A DNA stretch of 45,531 nucleotides from Flavobacterium sasangense DSM 21067 (GCF_000686885.1 NZ_JMLU01000026.1:1-45531); one strand, 5' to 3'. Counted from the first letter of the stretch, positions 34,401 to 43,893 are shown. Notes: generated by a model from the letters alone, not told the origin. Numbers and translations are program-made.

Positions 34401-34721
34401 TGAATTTGAACCTGGTTTTTTAACTATTGTTGCAGACTGTGAACTATCTGCATCACCAAATAAACCAGAACCGTTTATCATAACATTATGATTTCTGTTG
34501 TACACAGTAACACCATCTGTATACATTAACAACTGACCCGAAGCATCTGATAAAGTTGCACAACCTTCATAGGTGTTTAACTGTCCATTCGTTAGTGCTA
34601 CGGGACTGCCTGATGAAAAATCTAAACCGGCATTTTGACCAAAATACCAAATGTTTGCTTCTCCTTGTGAGAAAATCAATTGAGAAAGAAATACAAAAAC
34701 AAATGCAACTATTTTTTTCAT
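31488..34721 (-). CDS. T9SS/gliding-motility C-terminal-domain (CHU_C) secreted protein with PKD domain
   Basis: A 1077-aa secreted protein. The signal peptide is MKKIVAFVFVFLSQLIFSQ. A propeller-like N-terminal region follows (EANIWYFGQNAGLDFSSG, with strands such as RIYQLDINAV and EKIYIAFYNQNTIGVI). A PKD domain has the hallmark WNFGDGNTSNALNPSHIYANPG. Several repeats with QCDDNQDGIFAF-type sequences follow, each opening with a conserved C(D)D(N)xDG block. The C-terminus carries the type B sorting signal (GIPDYFTPNGDGYNDYWNIK ... RFGKLVKQISPLGQGWDGTFNG), which sends proteins through the type IX system to the surface. It lies 12 nt after the WKNG-repeat lipoprotein gene. Confidence 0.93.
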   Translation of the reverse strand: MKKIVAFVFVFLSQLIFSQGEANIWYFGQNAGLDFSSGSPVALTNGQLNTYEGCATLSDASGQLLMYTDGVTVYNRNHNVMINGSGLFGDADSSQSATIVKKPGSNSLYYIFTIDANTEVNGFCYSIVDMTLDGGLGAVTSDKNVLIYTPTCEKLGIVKHANNTDFWVVTHGWNNNNFYTYLLNSSGLSTTPVTSSIGYIVQSIVFSDPSGPSRGYLRISPNGSKIACCNANGGFTQLFDFNNNTGLLSNEKTISIPGENSFYGVEFSPNNEVLYLSSSTSRRIYQLDINAVNVGASATLLYSSFVYPGALQLAPDEKIYIAFYNQNTIGVINNPNTLGLGCDFQPQAIDLGGNLSKSGLPPFVTSFFYNPAIQLSDNCEGDITTFSLNNNQTVLSSIWNFGDGNTSNALNPSHIYANPGNYTVSVTVSTPQGTGTNTRNITIHPRPTLNSNVISLKQCDDNNDGFSAFNLKQIEQALVSNTSGLTFTYHLTQSDADNALITIPNPIAHTNQIVSNDVVYVRVENDMGCYSTARINLTVSTTQISNSIQEHFYVCDDLASGSNTDGIATFDFSSANAQIASQYPSGQLLDITYYRNITDALAEQNAIPDISNYTNIGYPNMQNIYVRVDSQLNNECIGLGHHITLHVERIPIIQPQTYNQCDDNQDGIFAFNTTTLQADVLNGLANVTLSYWDANNSPLPSPLPNPFNTTSQTIRVRATNNTTSACFYESTITFKVDDLPEAFAIPTSLTIVCDDEANPINQDGIYPFNTTSFQNTILGTQTGMIVNYFDGNGNSLSSPLPNPFLSATQNIRVEVINPLNTTCKAYLTIPLVVQPVPEIELFGYELVCSNNPLFTKVINAGLLDETTVSNFTYQWFLNNNPISGATNYSLTVNTEGIYTVSVSNSNGCVRTRTITVAASNIATINDVQVVDLSDENSVTILVTGSGDYEYSIDNENYQDSNYFPNVSPGIYTIYVRDKKGCGSITKEISILGIPDYFTPNGDGYNDYWNIKGINSRFNANTIIYIFDRFGKLVKQISPLGQGWDGTFNGNQMPSSDYWYSVQLEDGRVVKGHFSLKR

Positions 34722-34733
34722 TAATGCATGATA

Positions 34734-35696
34734 TTATTTGTAAATTACAAAACATTCATTCGGATCACTATTGTAACTTACATTATCAATAAAAAGCTGA
34801 GAAATGTTTTTCAAAAATTTAGCTTTTCCATTATCCTTATTTACTGTAAAAACATTATTATCTAAAACTTGCATTCCATAACAATAAGAATTGCCAGTTG
34901 ACGAACCAATTTGAGTTGCTACACCATTTTTCCAAAAATGTGCTTTTGAATTTATCGATCCTCCAATATATACATTATTGTTATTTACATCAATATTAAA
35001 TGCATAAACACTATTTGAAGTGTTATTAATATAATTAATCACTCCATTTTTCCAATACTTTATTTTTTTTATACCATTATAGTATTCTTCTGCTAAAACA
35101 TATACATTATTTCCTGTTACACATAAATCTCTTGGAGTATCAGAAGTTACACCATCTGAGAGAACCGTATTTACTCCATTCTTCCACAAAGTTGCTGAAT
35201 TATCACTATTTATTAAAACATACTTATCGTTACCCACCACTTTAAAATCACACGGATATGTTGTAGTGCCAACAAAGCCTGAAATAATTGTAGGCACACC
35301 ATCTTCCCATAACACTATATCAGTACCAACTTTACCTAAAATATATACTTTATCATTTATCACTTGTACTTTAGTAAAGTAATCTGCTGGTGGAGTTAGT
35401 GTGGTTTGATCAACACCGTTTTTCCAATACTTTCCAATATTATTTTCAAAACCTACAACATGTGTATTCTCTAATTCCACAAATACAGAATAGGCATAGG
35501 CATTATAATTACCATCTGTTAAATAAGTAGGCTCGCCATTTTTCCACAAAACAGCTTTTGCATTACCTGTTTCTGGGTAATCACATCCTGCAGCATAAAA
35601 ATCTACTGGTCGTTCTGCTTGATTAGAAGGTGCATCATCTTTACTACATGATACCAAAATGCTAATAGAAAGTATTGCTAAAAATATTTTTTTCAT
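34734..35696 (-). CDS. Lipoprotein with seven WKNG-type repeats (predicted beta-propeller)
   Basis: A 320-aa lipoprotein: MKKIFLAILSISILVSC with lipidated Cys17. The mature part has regularly spaced W-K-N-G units about 40 residues apart (VLWKNGEPTYL, KYWKNGVDQTTL, VLWEDGVPTII, TLWKNGVNTVL, KYWKNGVINYI, HFWKNGVATQI) and a degenerate seventh (KFLKNISQLF). Alternating VYVLxx/VYIGG strands suggest a seven-bladed propeller. The upstream spacer of 249 nt contains a hairpin but no strong promoter match. The CHU_C gene follows after 12 nt, so the two are likely co-transcribed; a surface complex is possible. Confidence 0.85.
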   Translation of the reverse strand: MKKIFLAILSISILVSCSKDDAPSNQAERPVDFYAAGCDYPETGNAKAVLWKNGEPTYLTDGNYNAYAYSVFVELENTHVVGFENNIGKYWKNGVDQTTLTPPADYFTKVQVINDKVYILGKVGTDIVLWEDGVPTIISGFVGTTTYPCDFKVVGNDKYVLINSDNSATLWKNGVNTVLSDGVTSDTPRDLCVTGNNVYVLAEEYYNGIKKIKYWKNGVINYINNTSNSVYAFNIDVNNNNVYIGGSINSKAHFWKNGVATQIGSSTGNSYCYGMQVLDNNVFTVNKDNGKAKFLKNISQLFIDNVSYNSDPNECFVIYK

Positions 35697-35845
35697 TGTT
35701 ATTGTTTATTACTCTAGTTTAAATAATACTAAAAGATGTATTTTAAAATTGCAAATTAATTTATATCTGTTTTACTTTTTTACTTTATGTGTACAGCTTA
35801 TAAAGATGTGCTAATTACCATTGTGTATATTAGAACGTAATTTCT

Positions 35846-35887
35846 AAACGGCATTTCTGAATCATACATCAATGCCGTTTATTTTTT
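35846..35887 (+). terminator. Hairpin with T-run on the plus strand
   Basis: AAACGGCATT and AATGCCGTTT enclose a 15-nt loop, followed on the plus strand by ATTTTTTT. No + strand gene ends here. It lies between two minus-strand operons, where it could act as a weak minus-strand terminator for the RHS operon. Confidence 0.5.
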
Positions 35888-35945
35888 TGCGAACTAGTTA
35901 ACTAATCCTATTTTAATTTAGGATTTTTGAATGGTTATCATGTTA

Positions 35946-36347
35946 CTATTTTGGCATATTTGCAATATCTTCTTTTGAAAACCCTGCTTTTAAGATGGCT
36001 ACGGTATCTGTAATTTTTTCATCAAAATCAACTATTATATTTTCATATTTGTCTAAGTATTTAATTTTATAAAAGCTCCCAACATTTTTATGAAATCCAT
36101 CAGGCGGATTTTTTATTAAATCCCTAATTTTTTTATTTTTATTATAATACTCAAAATAATAATTTCTTGTTTTTGGCTTTCTTTCATATTCAACAAATTT
36201 TCCAATTCCAATTTTTCCGTTCTTTTGAATTTCATTGTATTTAATTTTTGCGTTGATATAAAAAGGAACAATACCTAATAAAACAACACATATAAAGATA
36301 AGTCCATACTTATTCTTTTTAAAATAATTTAGTATACTATTATTCAT
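35946..36347 (-). CDS. Candidate immunity protein for the RHS tail
   Basis: A 133-aa protein with one N-terminal membrane helix (YGLIFICVVLLGIVPFYINA) and a soluble beta-rich part (GKIGIGKFVEYERKPKTRNYYFEYYN ... FYKIKYLDKYENIIVDFDE), somewhat like DUF3592-type proteins. Its ATG overlaps the end of the RHS gene by 8 nt, so it is translationally coupled. Toxin-immunity pairs of RHS proteins have exactly this placement. The role is inferred from position only; no immunity family was recognised. It is a small neighbour with no paralogue in the window. Confidence 0.6.
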   Translation of the reverse strand: MNNSILNYFKKNKYGLIFICVVLLGIVPFYINAKIKYNEIQKNGKIGIGKFVEYERKPKTRNYYFEYYNKNKKIRDLIKNPPDGFHKNVGSFYKIKYLDKYENIIVDFDEKITDTVAILKAGFSKEDIANMPK

Positions 36348-39300
36348 CTTTCACTAAGTTTGGAGCCCCATTTGAGCCAGTTTCAATTAATAATTTAAAA
36401 TATGTACCTATTACCTTGCCTTTCCAACCACTTCCACTCAAATGCCTATCTGTTGCATTTCCAAAGCCATAACTTGCTAACCCCCCAGCAACAGCAACAC
36501 CAGTCTGAGAATAAGAAGATTTTTCAAAAATATCTCCTCTACTGATTGAGTTTGCATTAACATTTACCATTTCCCCTAAAGCAGTTGCTCCAGCACCATT
36601 TACAGCGGACATTGAAGCTTCAACTAAATTAACGTCACCAACATTCCCACCATTAACCCATAATTGAGAGCCCACATTTAGTGAAACATCTAATACTCTT
36701 TGTTGTATTACTGGATTAGTCGCTAAAGTTGCAAATGTTGACTGAATAGCAGGAGAACATGCAGCAGCAACTGGCAAAGCATAAGCAGTTCCAACCCCCG
36801 CTGTAGCCAATACTGTTAATGTACCAATAACTGTTCTACCCGCTTGGTTTCTTTCGGTTGTCATTTTTTTATGAGCTGGCACATACTTCTCATGGTAATA
36901 CCAATCATCTACTGATTTATAATTTGTGCCATGATGTTTATTGTATTGCTCTAGAGTTGGTCTTTTTGGACTTCTCCAGTCACTCATAGAAACTAAAGCA
37001 TAATCAAAACTCGCTGGTCTTTGAACACTAGACTTCCTTGTTGCTACAATTTCTACTTCTTTTAGTTTTATTGGGTTTTCTTCATTGACAGCCTTTCCAC
37101 CGCCACCACTTTCTAATAAACCTGTTGGGTCGCCCCACAAAACTGGATTATTAAATGCGAAACGATATGGCGATAACGATGGCATAATATCTGTCATCTT
37201 ATCAATATTATGAAAACGTCCTAAAGCATTGTCGTACATTCTAAAGTCCATTGCTGTAACATTAAGCCCTAGCTCGTCTTGGTATTCTTTTCCGTTGAAC
37301 TTATACTTATTACCAGCTATATAACCACTCAAAATTGTTCCGTTAAATGGATTATTATGTTTTAATCCAAATGGATAATAATGATTTTCTTCTATAATAT
37401 CCGCAGCAGTAGTTGTACCTGGTGTTGTTCCTTCTTTAAAACTAACTCTAACATTACCTAAATGATCTTTGTATTGAAACACATATTTATTGCCTGTTGC
37501 AACATACCCTTCGGCATGTGGAAAATAATCTAAACTATTCCCTGTATATTGAAAACCATCTAAATAGAATGTAGTAGTGCCTGATGTACTCACTGTTTTA
37601 CTTACTTTTTGTCCAATAGCGTTGTAAATATAACTAATATTATTATTTCCAGAAAAAATAATTCTTTTAGGTAAATTTAAGTGGTTATACGTTATACTAG
37701 TTATCCCTTTGTTGTCATCTTTGGTCATATTACCATTTGCATCATAAGTATATTCAGTAGTTGAGTTTACTAATTCTTTAAAGCCAGCAGGATGATTAGT
37801 TGTATCATCTACTTTAATTAATTTATTCGTATTTGACTCATATCCATATGTTAAGGCATCGATATTGATTGGGGTTGTACTATCATTTTCACCTGAGCGA
37901 TTTAAAGTGGTTATATTTCCATTTTTATCATAAGTTAAACTTTCGTTATAATTCCCTATAATAGAGGTATTAGGACGCATATAAATTGCATCTTTCAATC
38001 TGTTCAAATTATCGTACTTATATATGTATTTTCGAATGTTATTATCCGAAGCTGAAATCCAATAGGTTTCAGAAATATTACCATTAAACATCGGAATGGG
38101 AGTATTTCCATGATTCTGAATCTGATTATAGCTAATTTTAAAAGCAAATAAATCTTGTGGGTCAGAACCAATAGAAAGATTGTTTATATCATTAATTTTT
38201 GTTAACCAACCTCTAATGTTGTATTCAAAGTTTACTTTTTGTAATCCTGTAGATCCCGAAATATTACTACCTCCTATGTATTTGGAGATTAATTTTCCTA
38301 ACTCATCATAACTATGACTTGCAATTAATTGTTTGGCACCATTATTAATTTGATGCGTTTGTTTAATTAATCTGTCTTGGTCAGAATATGTAAATTCTTC
38401 TTTAATAATGATTAATGAACCTGTATCTTTCTTATGACTAGTAACTGTATAATTTGTTCTTCCTGTCATAGGTTGTAAATTAGAATCTACTTGTGTGGAT
38501 CCTCCTAGATGATTGGTTTTAATAGACCTTATTATCCTTGCTTTTTCATCGTAAAACATAACAACTTTTTCAGATTGAACAGTAGTAGATGAAAAATCTC
38601 CTAATATCCTAACCCATGTTCCTGTGGTTAATCCTTTTGGCTTATTAGTTGCATTATAAAACACAGTTTGTCCTTCTACTGATTGATATATTGTACCAGC
38701 AAATGAAAAATTATAATCATCATAATAATTTACTGTTAACACATGGTAACCTGAAGTAGGGAAAGCTGTATTAGTATATCTAAATCCTACCATATTAATT
38801 GTTACATCTGATGTTGATTTTGATTCGCTTAAAACAATAGCACTATTATATGAAGATTGCAATGTTTTTCTAATAGCAGATGAAAATGTTCCTGTTTGAA
38901 TTTGCCATGCCGTTAAGATAGGTCTGTTAAATGCGTCGTATTTTGTTAACATCCAACCTGAAGTGCTTTCTTGATTAAAAGGTGAAAATGTGGGACCTGT
39001 AGCTACAACACGATCTAATTTATCATAAACTATAAACTCCCATTGTTTACCTGGTAATTTTTTTTCTACTAAACGATTTCTATAATCATATTTATATTGA
39101 TAGCACAATCCATCTAGTTGACTAGTTACATTTGAAACCAATGGCGGTATTACATAAGTTAAATTATTGTATTGATCATACACATAATAAGTATCATGAG
39201 TTACTTCATACTGATTAAACTCTATATAATCAGAATAAGTTCTTTTTAAAATTACTTTGCCTTCTTTATCTTTAAACTCTTCGGTTGTATTATTCTTACC

Positions 39301-40740
39301 ACTTGTCCAATTTTCATCTTTAGTAACTGTTTTTATCAATTGATTTGCAGCATAAGTTGTTGAACCTGTTTGAGATAATACAATATCAAAAACCTCATTT
39401 GTTGCATTCCAAGTTGCTGTTGCAGCATATAATTTTACTGCATCTGTACTTGTATTAGTCAAATAATCAAATTTTATTTCATGACCACTCCCCATAGCCC
39501 AGTCAGAAGTAGTTCCTGGAGCCGCTTGTTTAAAAACACGGTTTAAAGGAGATGATTCGAATTGTTTCTCAGAAAATGGAAATTGACCATTATATTCTGG
39601 ATAACTAAAGGTATTCGTTAATGCACTTGTATCAAATGCCATATTTGTAGAAGTTGACACAAAGGGTAAATATTCTTTAACTTGTCTGTTATAATTATCA
39701 TACTCAATGTGGGTAATAATATCTTTTCCTGAATTTGACTGTTGATTTGCGATTTGTTGATTAGGTTTTCCTAAATCATCATAATACGTAATATTAACCA
39801 CAACATCTTTAGCTTGTGAAATATTTTGAATATTTGTAACAGGTATCTTTGGCGTTGTTGTAATTATATAATTTCTATTACCAAAAGAAGATGAAGAAGT
39901 GGGTACTACACATCCTTGATATGAACCTGAAATACCTGGACATAAATCTAAATTATTTGTTACATAATTAGCTGGTTGAGAACAAGCTGTGATAGTAACA
40001 TTAGGATCGCCAAAAGAATCGCCATCTCCATCATAATAAAATATTGAAGAAGCATTTAAAGTCACATCATTATCATTACAATCAGTATTATTTGTTACAT
40101 AACCTACAGGTTGACTACATTGTAATTTGGGATTATTAGCACTTGGTGTGGGATTACCAAAACCATCTCCATCAGAATCAATATACCATGTAATTGAAGA
40201 TTGAATGGTATTAGTTGTATCATCACAATCTGTATTATTTAAAACATAGCCAACTGGTTGTAAACATTGCACTAATGTAACATTGGGATTTCCAAAAGTA
40301 TCATTATCAGCATCCCTATACCAAATAGTATTAGGGTTTATTGCAGTATTTGAATCATTACAATCACCACCAATAGCTATATATGAAGCATTTGGTGGAT
40401 AACATAACTTGGAACTCGTTTGAGTTCCTCCAAATCCGTCGCCATCAGCATCTAAATACCAATATTTTGAAATTGTAACATTTGGATTATTATCATCACA
40501 ATCACCACCTATTGAGGCATACATGTTATCATCAATAACATTATCTAAACACACTTGAGGACCTGTTCCATATCCATCACCATCATTATCAAGAAATCCA
40601 AAACCAGTATAACATTCACCTGGCTCAATAATCCTAGCATTTTGATTAGAAGATTTTTTTGTTTTGTTTTTCTTTACTTGTGCAGTTAGAGTAAAAGCAC
40701 TTAATAGTAAAAAAGTTATATATATATACTTCGCTCTCAT
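36340..40740 (-). CDS. RHS-repeat protein with MopE-like calcium repeats and variable C-terminal tail
   Basis: A 1466-aa secreted protein. The signal peptide is MRAKYIYITFLLLSAFTLTAQ. Five Asp-rich repeats (about residues 50-270; DNDGDGYG, DADGDGFG, DADNDTFG, DSDGDGFG, DGDGDSFG) with paired cysteines look like MopE/thrombospondin-3 calcium sites. A DUF6443-like block follows (NYIITTTPKI...VVNITYYDDLGKPNQQIA), then YD/RHS repeats, and the RHS core ending in YRFAFNNPVLWGDPTGL at about residue 1208. The last ~258 residues form a variable tail with hydrophobic and Gly/Ala-rich segments and a charged end (SGSGWKGKVIGTYFKLLIE), typical of a polymorphic toxin domain though unclassified. A membrane-anchored candidate immunity gene overlaps the 3' end. 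Confidence 0.88.
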   Translation of the reverse strand: MRAKYIYITFLLLSAFTLTAQVKKNKTKKSSNQNARIIEPGECYTGFGFLDNDGDGYGTGPQVCLDNVIDDNMYASIGGDCDDNNPNVTISKYWYLDADGDGFGGTQTSSKLCYPPNASYIAIGGDCNDSNTAINPNTIWYRDADNDTFGNPNVTLVQCLQPVGYVLNNTDCDDTTNTIQSSITWYIDSDGDGFGNPTPSANNPKLQCSQPVGYVTNNTDCNDNDVTLNASSIFYYDGDGDSFGDPNVTITACSQPANYVTNNLDLCPGISGSYQGCVVPTSSSSFGNRNYIITTTPKIPVTNIQNISQAKDVVVNITYYDDLGKPNQQIANQQSNSGKDIITHIEYDNYNRQVKEYLPFVSTSTNMAFDTSALTNTFSYPEYNGQFPFSEKQFESSPLNRVFKQAAPGTTSDWAMGSGHEIKFDYLTNTSTDAVKLYAATATWNATNEVFDIVLSQTGSTTYAANQLIKTVTKDENWTSGKNNTTEEFKDKEGKVILKRTYSDYIEFNQYEVTHDTYYVYDQYNNLTYVIPPLVSNVTSQLDGLCYQYKYDYRNRLVEKKLPGKQWEFIVYDKLDRVVATGPTFSPFNQESTSGWMLTKYDAFNRPILTAWQIQTGTFSSAIRKTLQSSYNSAIVLSESKSTSDVTINMVGFRYTNTAFPTSGYHVLTVNYYDDYNFSFAGTIYQSVEGQTVFYNATNKPKGLTTGTWVRILGDFSSTTVQSEKVVMFYDEKARIIRSIKTNHLGGSTQVDSNLQPMTGRTNYTVTSHKKDTGSLIIIKEEFTYSDQDRLIKQTHQINNGAKQLIASHSYDELGKLISKYIGGSNISGSTGLQKVNFEYNIRGWLTKINDINNLSIGSDPQDLFAFKISYNQIQNHGNTPIPMFNGNISETYWISASDNNIRKYIYKYDNLNRLKDAIYMRPNTSIIGNYNESLTYDKNGNITTLNRSGENDSTTPINIDALTYGYESNTNKLIKVDDTTNHPAGFKELVNSTTEYTYDANGNMTKDDNKGITSITYNHLNLPKRIIFSGNNNISYIYNAIGQKVSKTVSTSGTTTFYLDGFQYTGNSLDYFPHAEGYVATGNKYVFQYKDHLGNVRVSFKEGTTPGTTTAADIIEENHYYPFGLKHNNPFNGTILSGYIAGNKYKFNGKEYQDELGLNVTAMDFRMYDNALGRFHNIDKMTDIMPSLSPYRFAFNNPVLWGDPTGLLESGGGGKAVNEENPIKLKEVEIVATRKSSVQRPASFDYALVSMSDWRSPKRPTLEQYNKHHGTNYKSVDDWYYHEKYVPAHKKMTTERNQAGRTVIGTLTVLATAGVGTAYALPVAAACSPAIQSTFATLATNPVIQQRVLDVSLNVGSQLWVNGGNVGDVNLVEASMSAVNGAGATALGEMVNVNANSISRGDIFEKSSYSQTGVAVAGGLASYGFGNATDRHLSGSGWKGKVIGTYFKLLIETGSNGAPNLVKDE

Positions 40741-40744
40741 TTTC

Positions 40745-43700
40745 TTATTGATTTTTATAATGGTACTGATATTCGGTTAATATGTTACCATTTTTATCTT
40801 TACTATTTTTTAATCGATTACTTGAATCATAGGTAAATGTCACAATATCTCCCTTAGGATCAGTTATTGCGCTTACTCCTATTAATGGTAAATGAATGTA
40901 AGTAGTTATCATTGCATTTGGAAGTGAACTTCTTAAACCATTTAATGCATTTATATTACTTTCATTATAAGTGGTTTGTAATGTAGAAGTGGTTGTACCT
41001 AAGGCACTAGCGACTTGAGATAATGAAGCATTTTCAATTTTAGCTATTGGTAATGATTTATTATAACCCCAAATAATTGTTACTGGAATACCGTTTTCTT
41101 GAGTGTATTGCAACACGTTTCCTTTTGCATCATATAAATCATATGTGAATTTTTTCTCCAAATTTCCAACATTAGTAATATTTGTTAATGAATTTGGAAA
41201 TTTTGCACTATAAATGCTTTTTGGAAGCATTAATGAATTTGTCGAGGCATCTTTAGCAAACAAAGTAAATTTTTCACTTAATTTAATACCATTCCTATAT
41301 TCAATTTCACGAATTGGATACATGATATTTGCATTTTTAAAATTTAAAAATTCAGTACTTGTTGTCAAGTAGTTTTGCCAAGGATATTTATACTCTGTTT
41401 TAATAATTTCATTGTTTACACTTGACAAAGTGGTCATTTCACTCAAAACATCTTGATTAGACATTGTTGTAGAATTATAAGAAGGAGCAGAAATGTATAC
41501 GCTATTTTGTACACTTTCAATACTACCGCTAGAATTATATAAAGTACTTCTTGTTTGAGTTAAAAAATTATTATAGTAATATTGTTTTGAATTATACCAC
41601 CAAGCATAAGTTGTTAGAGCAGTTTGAGAATTTTGAGTAAACCTATTTGGATCAATATTATAAAAATATTCTTCCTTATGAACTAGAGTATTACTGTTAC
41701 TATAAGAATATTTACTTTCAAGTTTACCTCTTTCAATACTTATATCATTATGAAGTAAATTAATATTATTTAGTAAAACCGCAGGTGTATAAGTTCCCGC
41801 TGTTAACTGAGTAGAAACATAGTCATTATTATCTGGGTTAGTAAAATAATTTTTAAAATTATAAACCGTGTATCCATTTGATGTAGTTTTTTCAGTTACT
41901 TTTGAATAATTCATAATTGCATTTTCAATTGTATTCATATTAATTGATGAAGATTGAAATATATGAACATCTGTTGGTGTATTTCCTCCACTATAATAAA
42001 CACCATTATACCAACCGCTTGGCATATTAATTATTGTATTATAGCTAATTTTAGTTCTTGGCCACTGCATTAATATGCCACTAGACACATTAGGCGATAC
42101 CTCATATTGATATTCTTTTACATTTGTAATCTGAGAGCCATCAAAATCATAAATCTTTTTAATTCTTACTCCACCAGCAATACCATTAATATCATACAAA
42201 ATTGGTGTAAAACCACCCGCAAATCTTCTTTCTAATCTTTTGGAATATGTATGTGGTTCATATTCAAATACTGAATACCCACCAGTCGGATAAGTTACTT
42301 TTTTAATTATTCCAATTTTAGAAAAATTAAAATCGGCATTTCTAATATCATTGGTATATGCTAAATCACCATTAGCATCTACACTAGTTTGTGGTATTAG
42401 CTGATTATATCCAAATGGAGGAGCATCATTTGTTAGTTTTCCATTATAAAACCCCCAAAAATCAATTGCACAAGTAGATGGCTTTGGTAATTGTTGATTG
42501 TTCAAAATATCATACTCAAAAGAATATGGCGGCCTCCCTACTTCCTGTACTGTATCTAAAAACAATCTTGGATAAGAATCCACCACATTAATTCCACCTT
42601 TTAAAGAATATGTAAAATTAATTTTTTCAATTTCTTGAGTATCATATTTTAAAACAATATTATCTAACTTAAATTCTTTAAAACTCTTGTAAAAAGCAAA
42701 TAAATTGCTATTATTATTGAACACATAGTCTTGAGAACTATAATTAAACTTAATATTAAAGTTAGTTCCTGAAATGTTATCTAGAAAAGCCTTTTTGTGC
42801 AAAGTGTAATAATTACCAATTCCCCCAGTTGTTAAGCTTGTTCCAGCAAATTGTTTTAAATTTCTAGAATCATTAACACTTTCATTCATATAAATAAATT
42901 TCAATTTTTCTGGGTTTTGTAATGTACCTCCGTGGTAGAACATTCCAGACGCTAAACAAAAATCACTTGAATTGGTAATATTATCATCTTGATAATTATA
43001 ATAAACAATTTCATTGTTATAGTATTCAATTCTTTTTAAAAACCATGTATTTATTACAGGTTGACTACCAACGTTATCTGAGGTTTGAGTAGATAATTTT
43101 AAATTTAATGTATATTCTAGATATTTTGATTCTCCACCAAAATAGTATTTATTTCCACTACCATCTATTAGTTTAATTTCAGATAAATTAATTGGTGTGC
43201 AATTTACCGTATAAGGCTGAAAATTGAAATTAGTTAAATCAACTGTAATAACATTTGGATTATCAGTAATCACTTTAATTTTACCATCCGAACTCATAAA
43301 AAACTTACCAGAAATTCCATTAACATTAAAACTAAATACATCAGGTGTTGTTTCAAATGAATTCGTAGTACTACCTGAAGCGCCTTTGAATCTGTAACTA
43401 TAAAATTCATCACCTGAATTATTTAAAAAAGAAATTAAATTACTCGAATTAACTACACCATTTGGCAGGGTTGCACTAACATCTTTTAAATATTTTATCC
43501 CAACCATAAATCCATGTTCATACCTTCCATTAATCCCGTTTTGTGTAGTGGGAGCTCCAATATGATCATCAGGCGAACCCTTAACTTCTCTAGTAATAGC
43601 TGGTATTCCGTATATATTCCAATTTAATCCAACAATTCCAGATCTTTTATTTGGCATAAAGCCAGAGGCATTATATGAAAGTGATAAATCAACTGGGTTT

Positions 43701-43891
43701 TGCCCATTAACTGGCACATTCAGTAATGGAATAGATAAATTTAATTCCCCAACATACATGTTAGAACCTATATTTCCATACCTAATAAAATCAGATACAT
43801 TAGGAGATTTTACATCATAATTGTTTCTCATTCCAGTTTGAGAAAAAACACAATTTGAAACTAAAAAAACTAAAAAAAATATTTTTTTCAT
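40745..43891 (-). CDS. Secreted YD-repeat/RHS-like companion protein
   Basis: A 1048-aa exported protein: MKKIFFLVFLVSNCVFSQ is the signal peptide. The N-terminal domain (SPNVSDFIRYGNIGSNMYVG, GELNLSIPLLNVPVNG) resembles the N-terminal part of RHS/SpvB-like shells. The tail has a YD-type unit (DPKGDIVTFTYDSSNRLKNS) ending TEYQYHYKNQ. No toxin-like tail is present. It lies 4 nt ahead of the 1466-aa RHS gene and 2 nt after the disrupted repeat gene, so all belong to one operon. It may form part of the RHS shell or act as its carrier. Confidence 0.82.
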   Translation of the reverse strand: MKKIFFLVFLVSNCVFSQTGMRNNYDVKSPNVSDFIRYGNIGSNMYVGELNLSIPLLNVPVNGQNPVDLSLSYNASGFMPNKRSGIVGLNWNIYGIPAITREVKGSPDDHIGAPTTQNGINGRYEHGFMVGIKYLKDVSATLPNGVVNSSNLISFLNNSGDEFYSYRFKGASGSTTNSFETTPDVFSFNVNGISGKFFMSSDGKIKVITDNPNVITVDLTNFNFQPYTVNCTPINLSEIKLIDGSGNKYYFGGESKYLEYTLNLKLSTQTSDNVGSQPVINTWFLKRIEYYNNEIVYYNYQDDNITNSSDFCLASGMFYHGGTLQNPEKLKFIYMNESVNDSRNLKQFAGTSLTTGGIGNYYTLHKKAFLDNISGTNFNIKFNYSSQDYVFNNNSNLFAFYKSFKEFKLDNIVLKYDTQEIEKINFTYSLKGGINVVDSYPRLFLDTVQEVGRPPYSFEYDILNNQQLPKPSTCAIDFWGFYNGKLTNDAPPFGYNQLIPQTSVDANGDLAYTNDIRNADFNFSKIGIIKKVTYPTGGYSVFEYEPHTYSKRLERRFAGGFTPILYDINGIAGGVRIKKIYDFDGSQITNVKEYQYEVSPNVSSGILMQWPRTKISYNTIINMPSGWYNGVYYSGGNTPTDVHIFQSSSINMNTIENAIMNYSKVTEKTTSNGYTVYNFKNYFTNPDNNDYVSTQLTAGTYTPAVLLNNINLLHNDISIERGKLESKYSYSNSNTLVHKEEYFYNIDPNRFTQNSQTALTTYAWWYNSKQYYYNNFLTQTRSTLYNSSGSIESVQNSVYISAPSYNSTTMSNQDVLSEMTTLSSVNNEIIKTEYKYPWQNYLTTSTEFLNFKNANIMYPIREIEYRNGIKLSEKFTLFAKDASTNSLMLPKSIYSAKFPNSLTNITNVGNLEKKFTYDLYDAKGNVLQYTQENGIPVTIIWGYNKSLPIAKIENASLSQVASALGTTTSTLQTTYNESNINALNGLRSSLPNAMITTYIHLPLIGVSAITDPKGDIVTFTYDSSNRLKNSKDKNGNILTEYQYHYKNQ

Positions 43892-43893
43892 TA

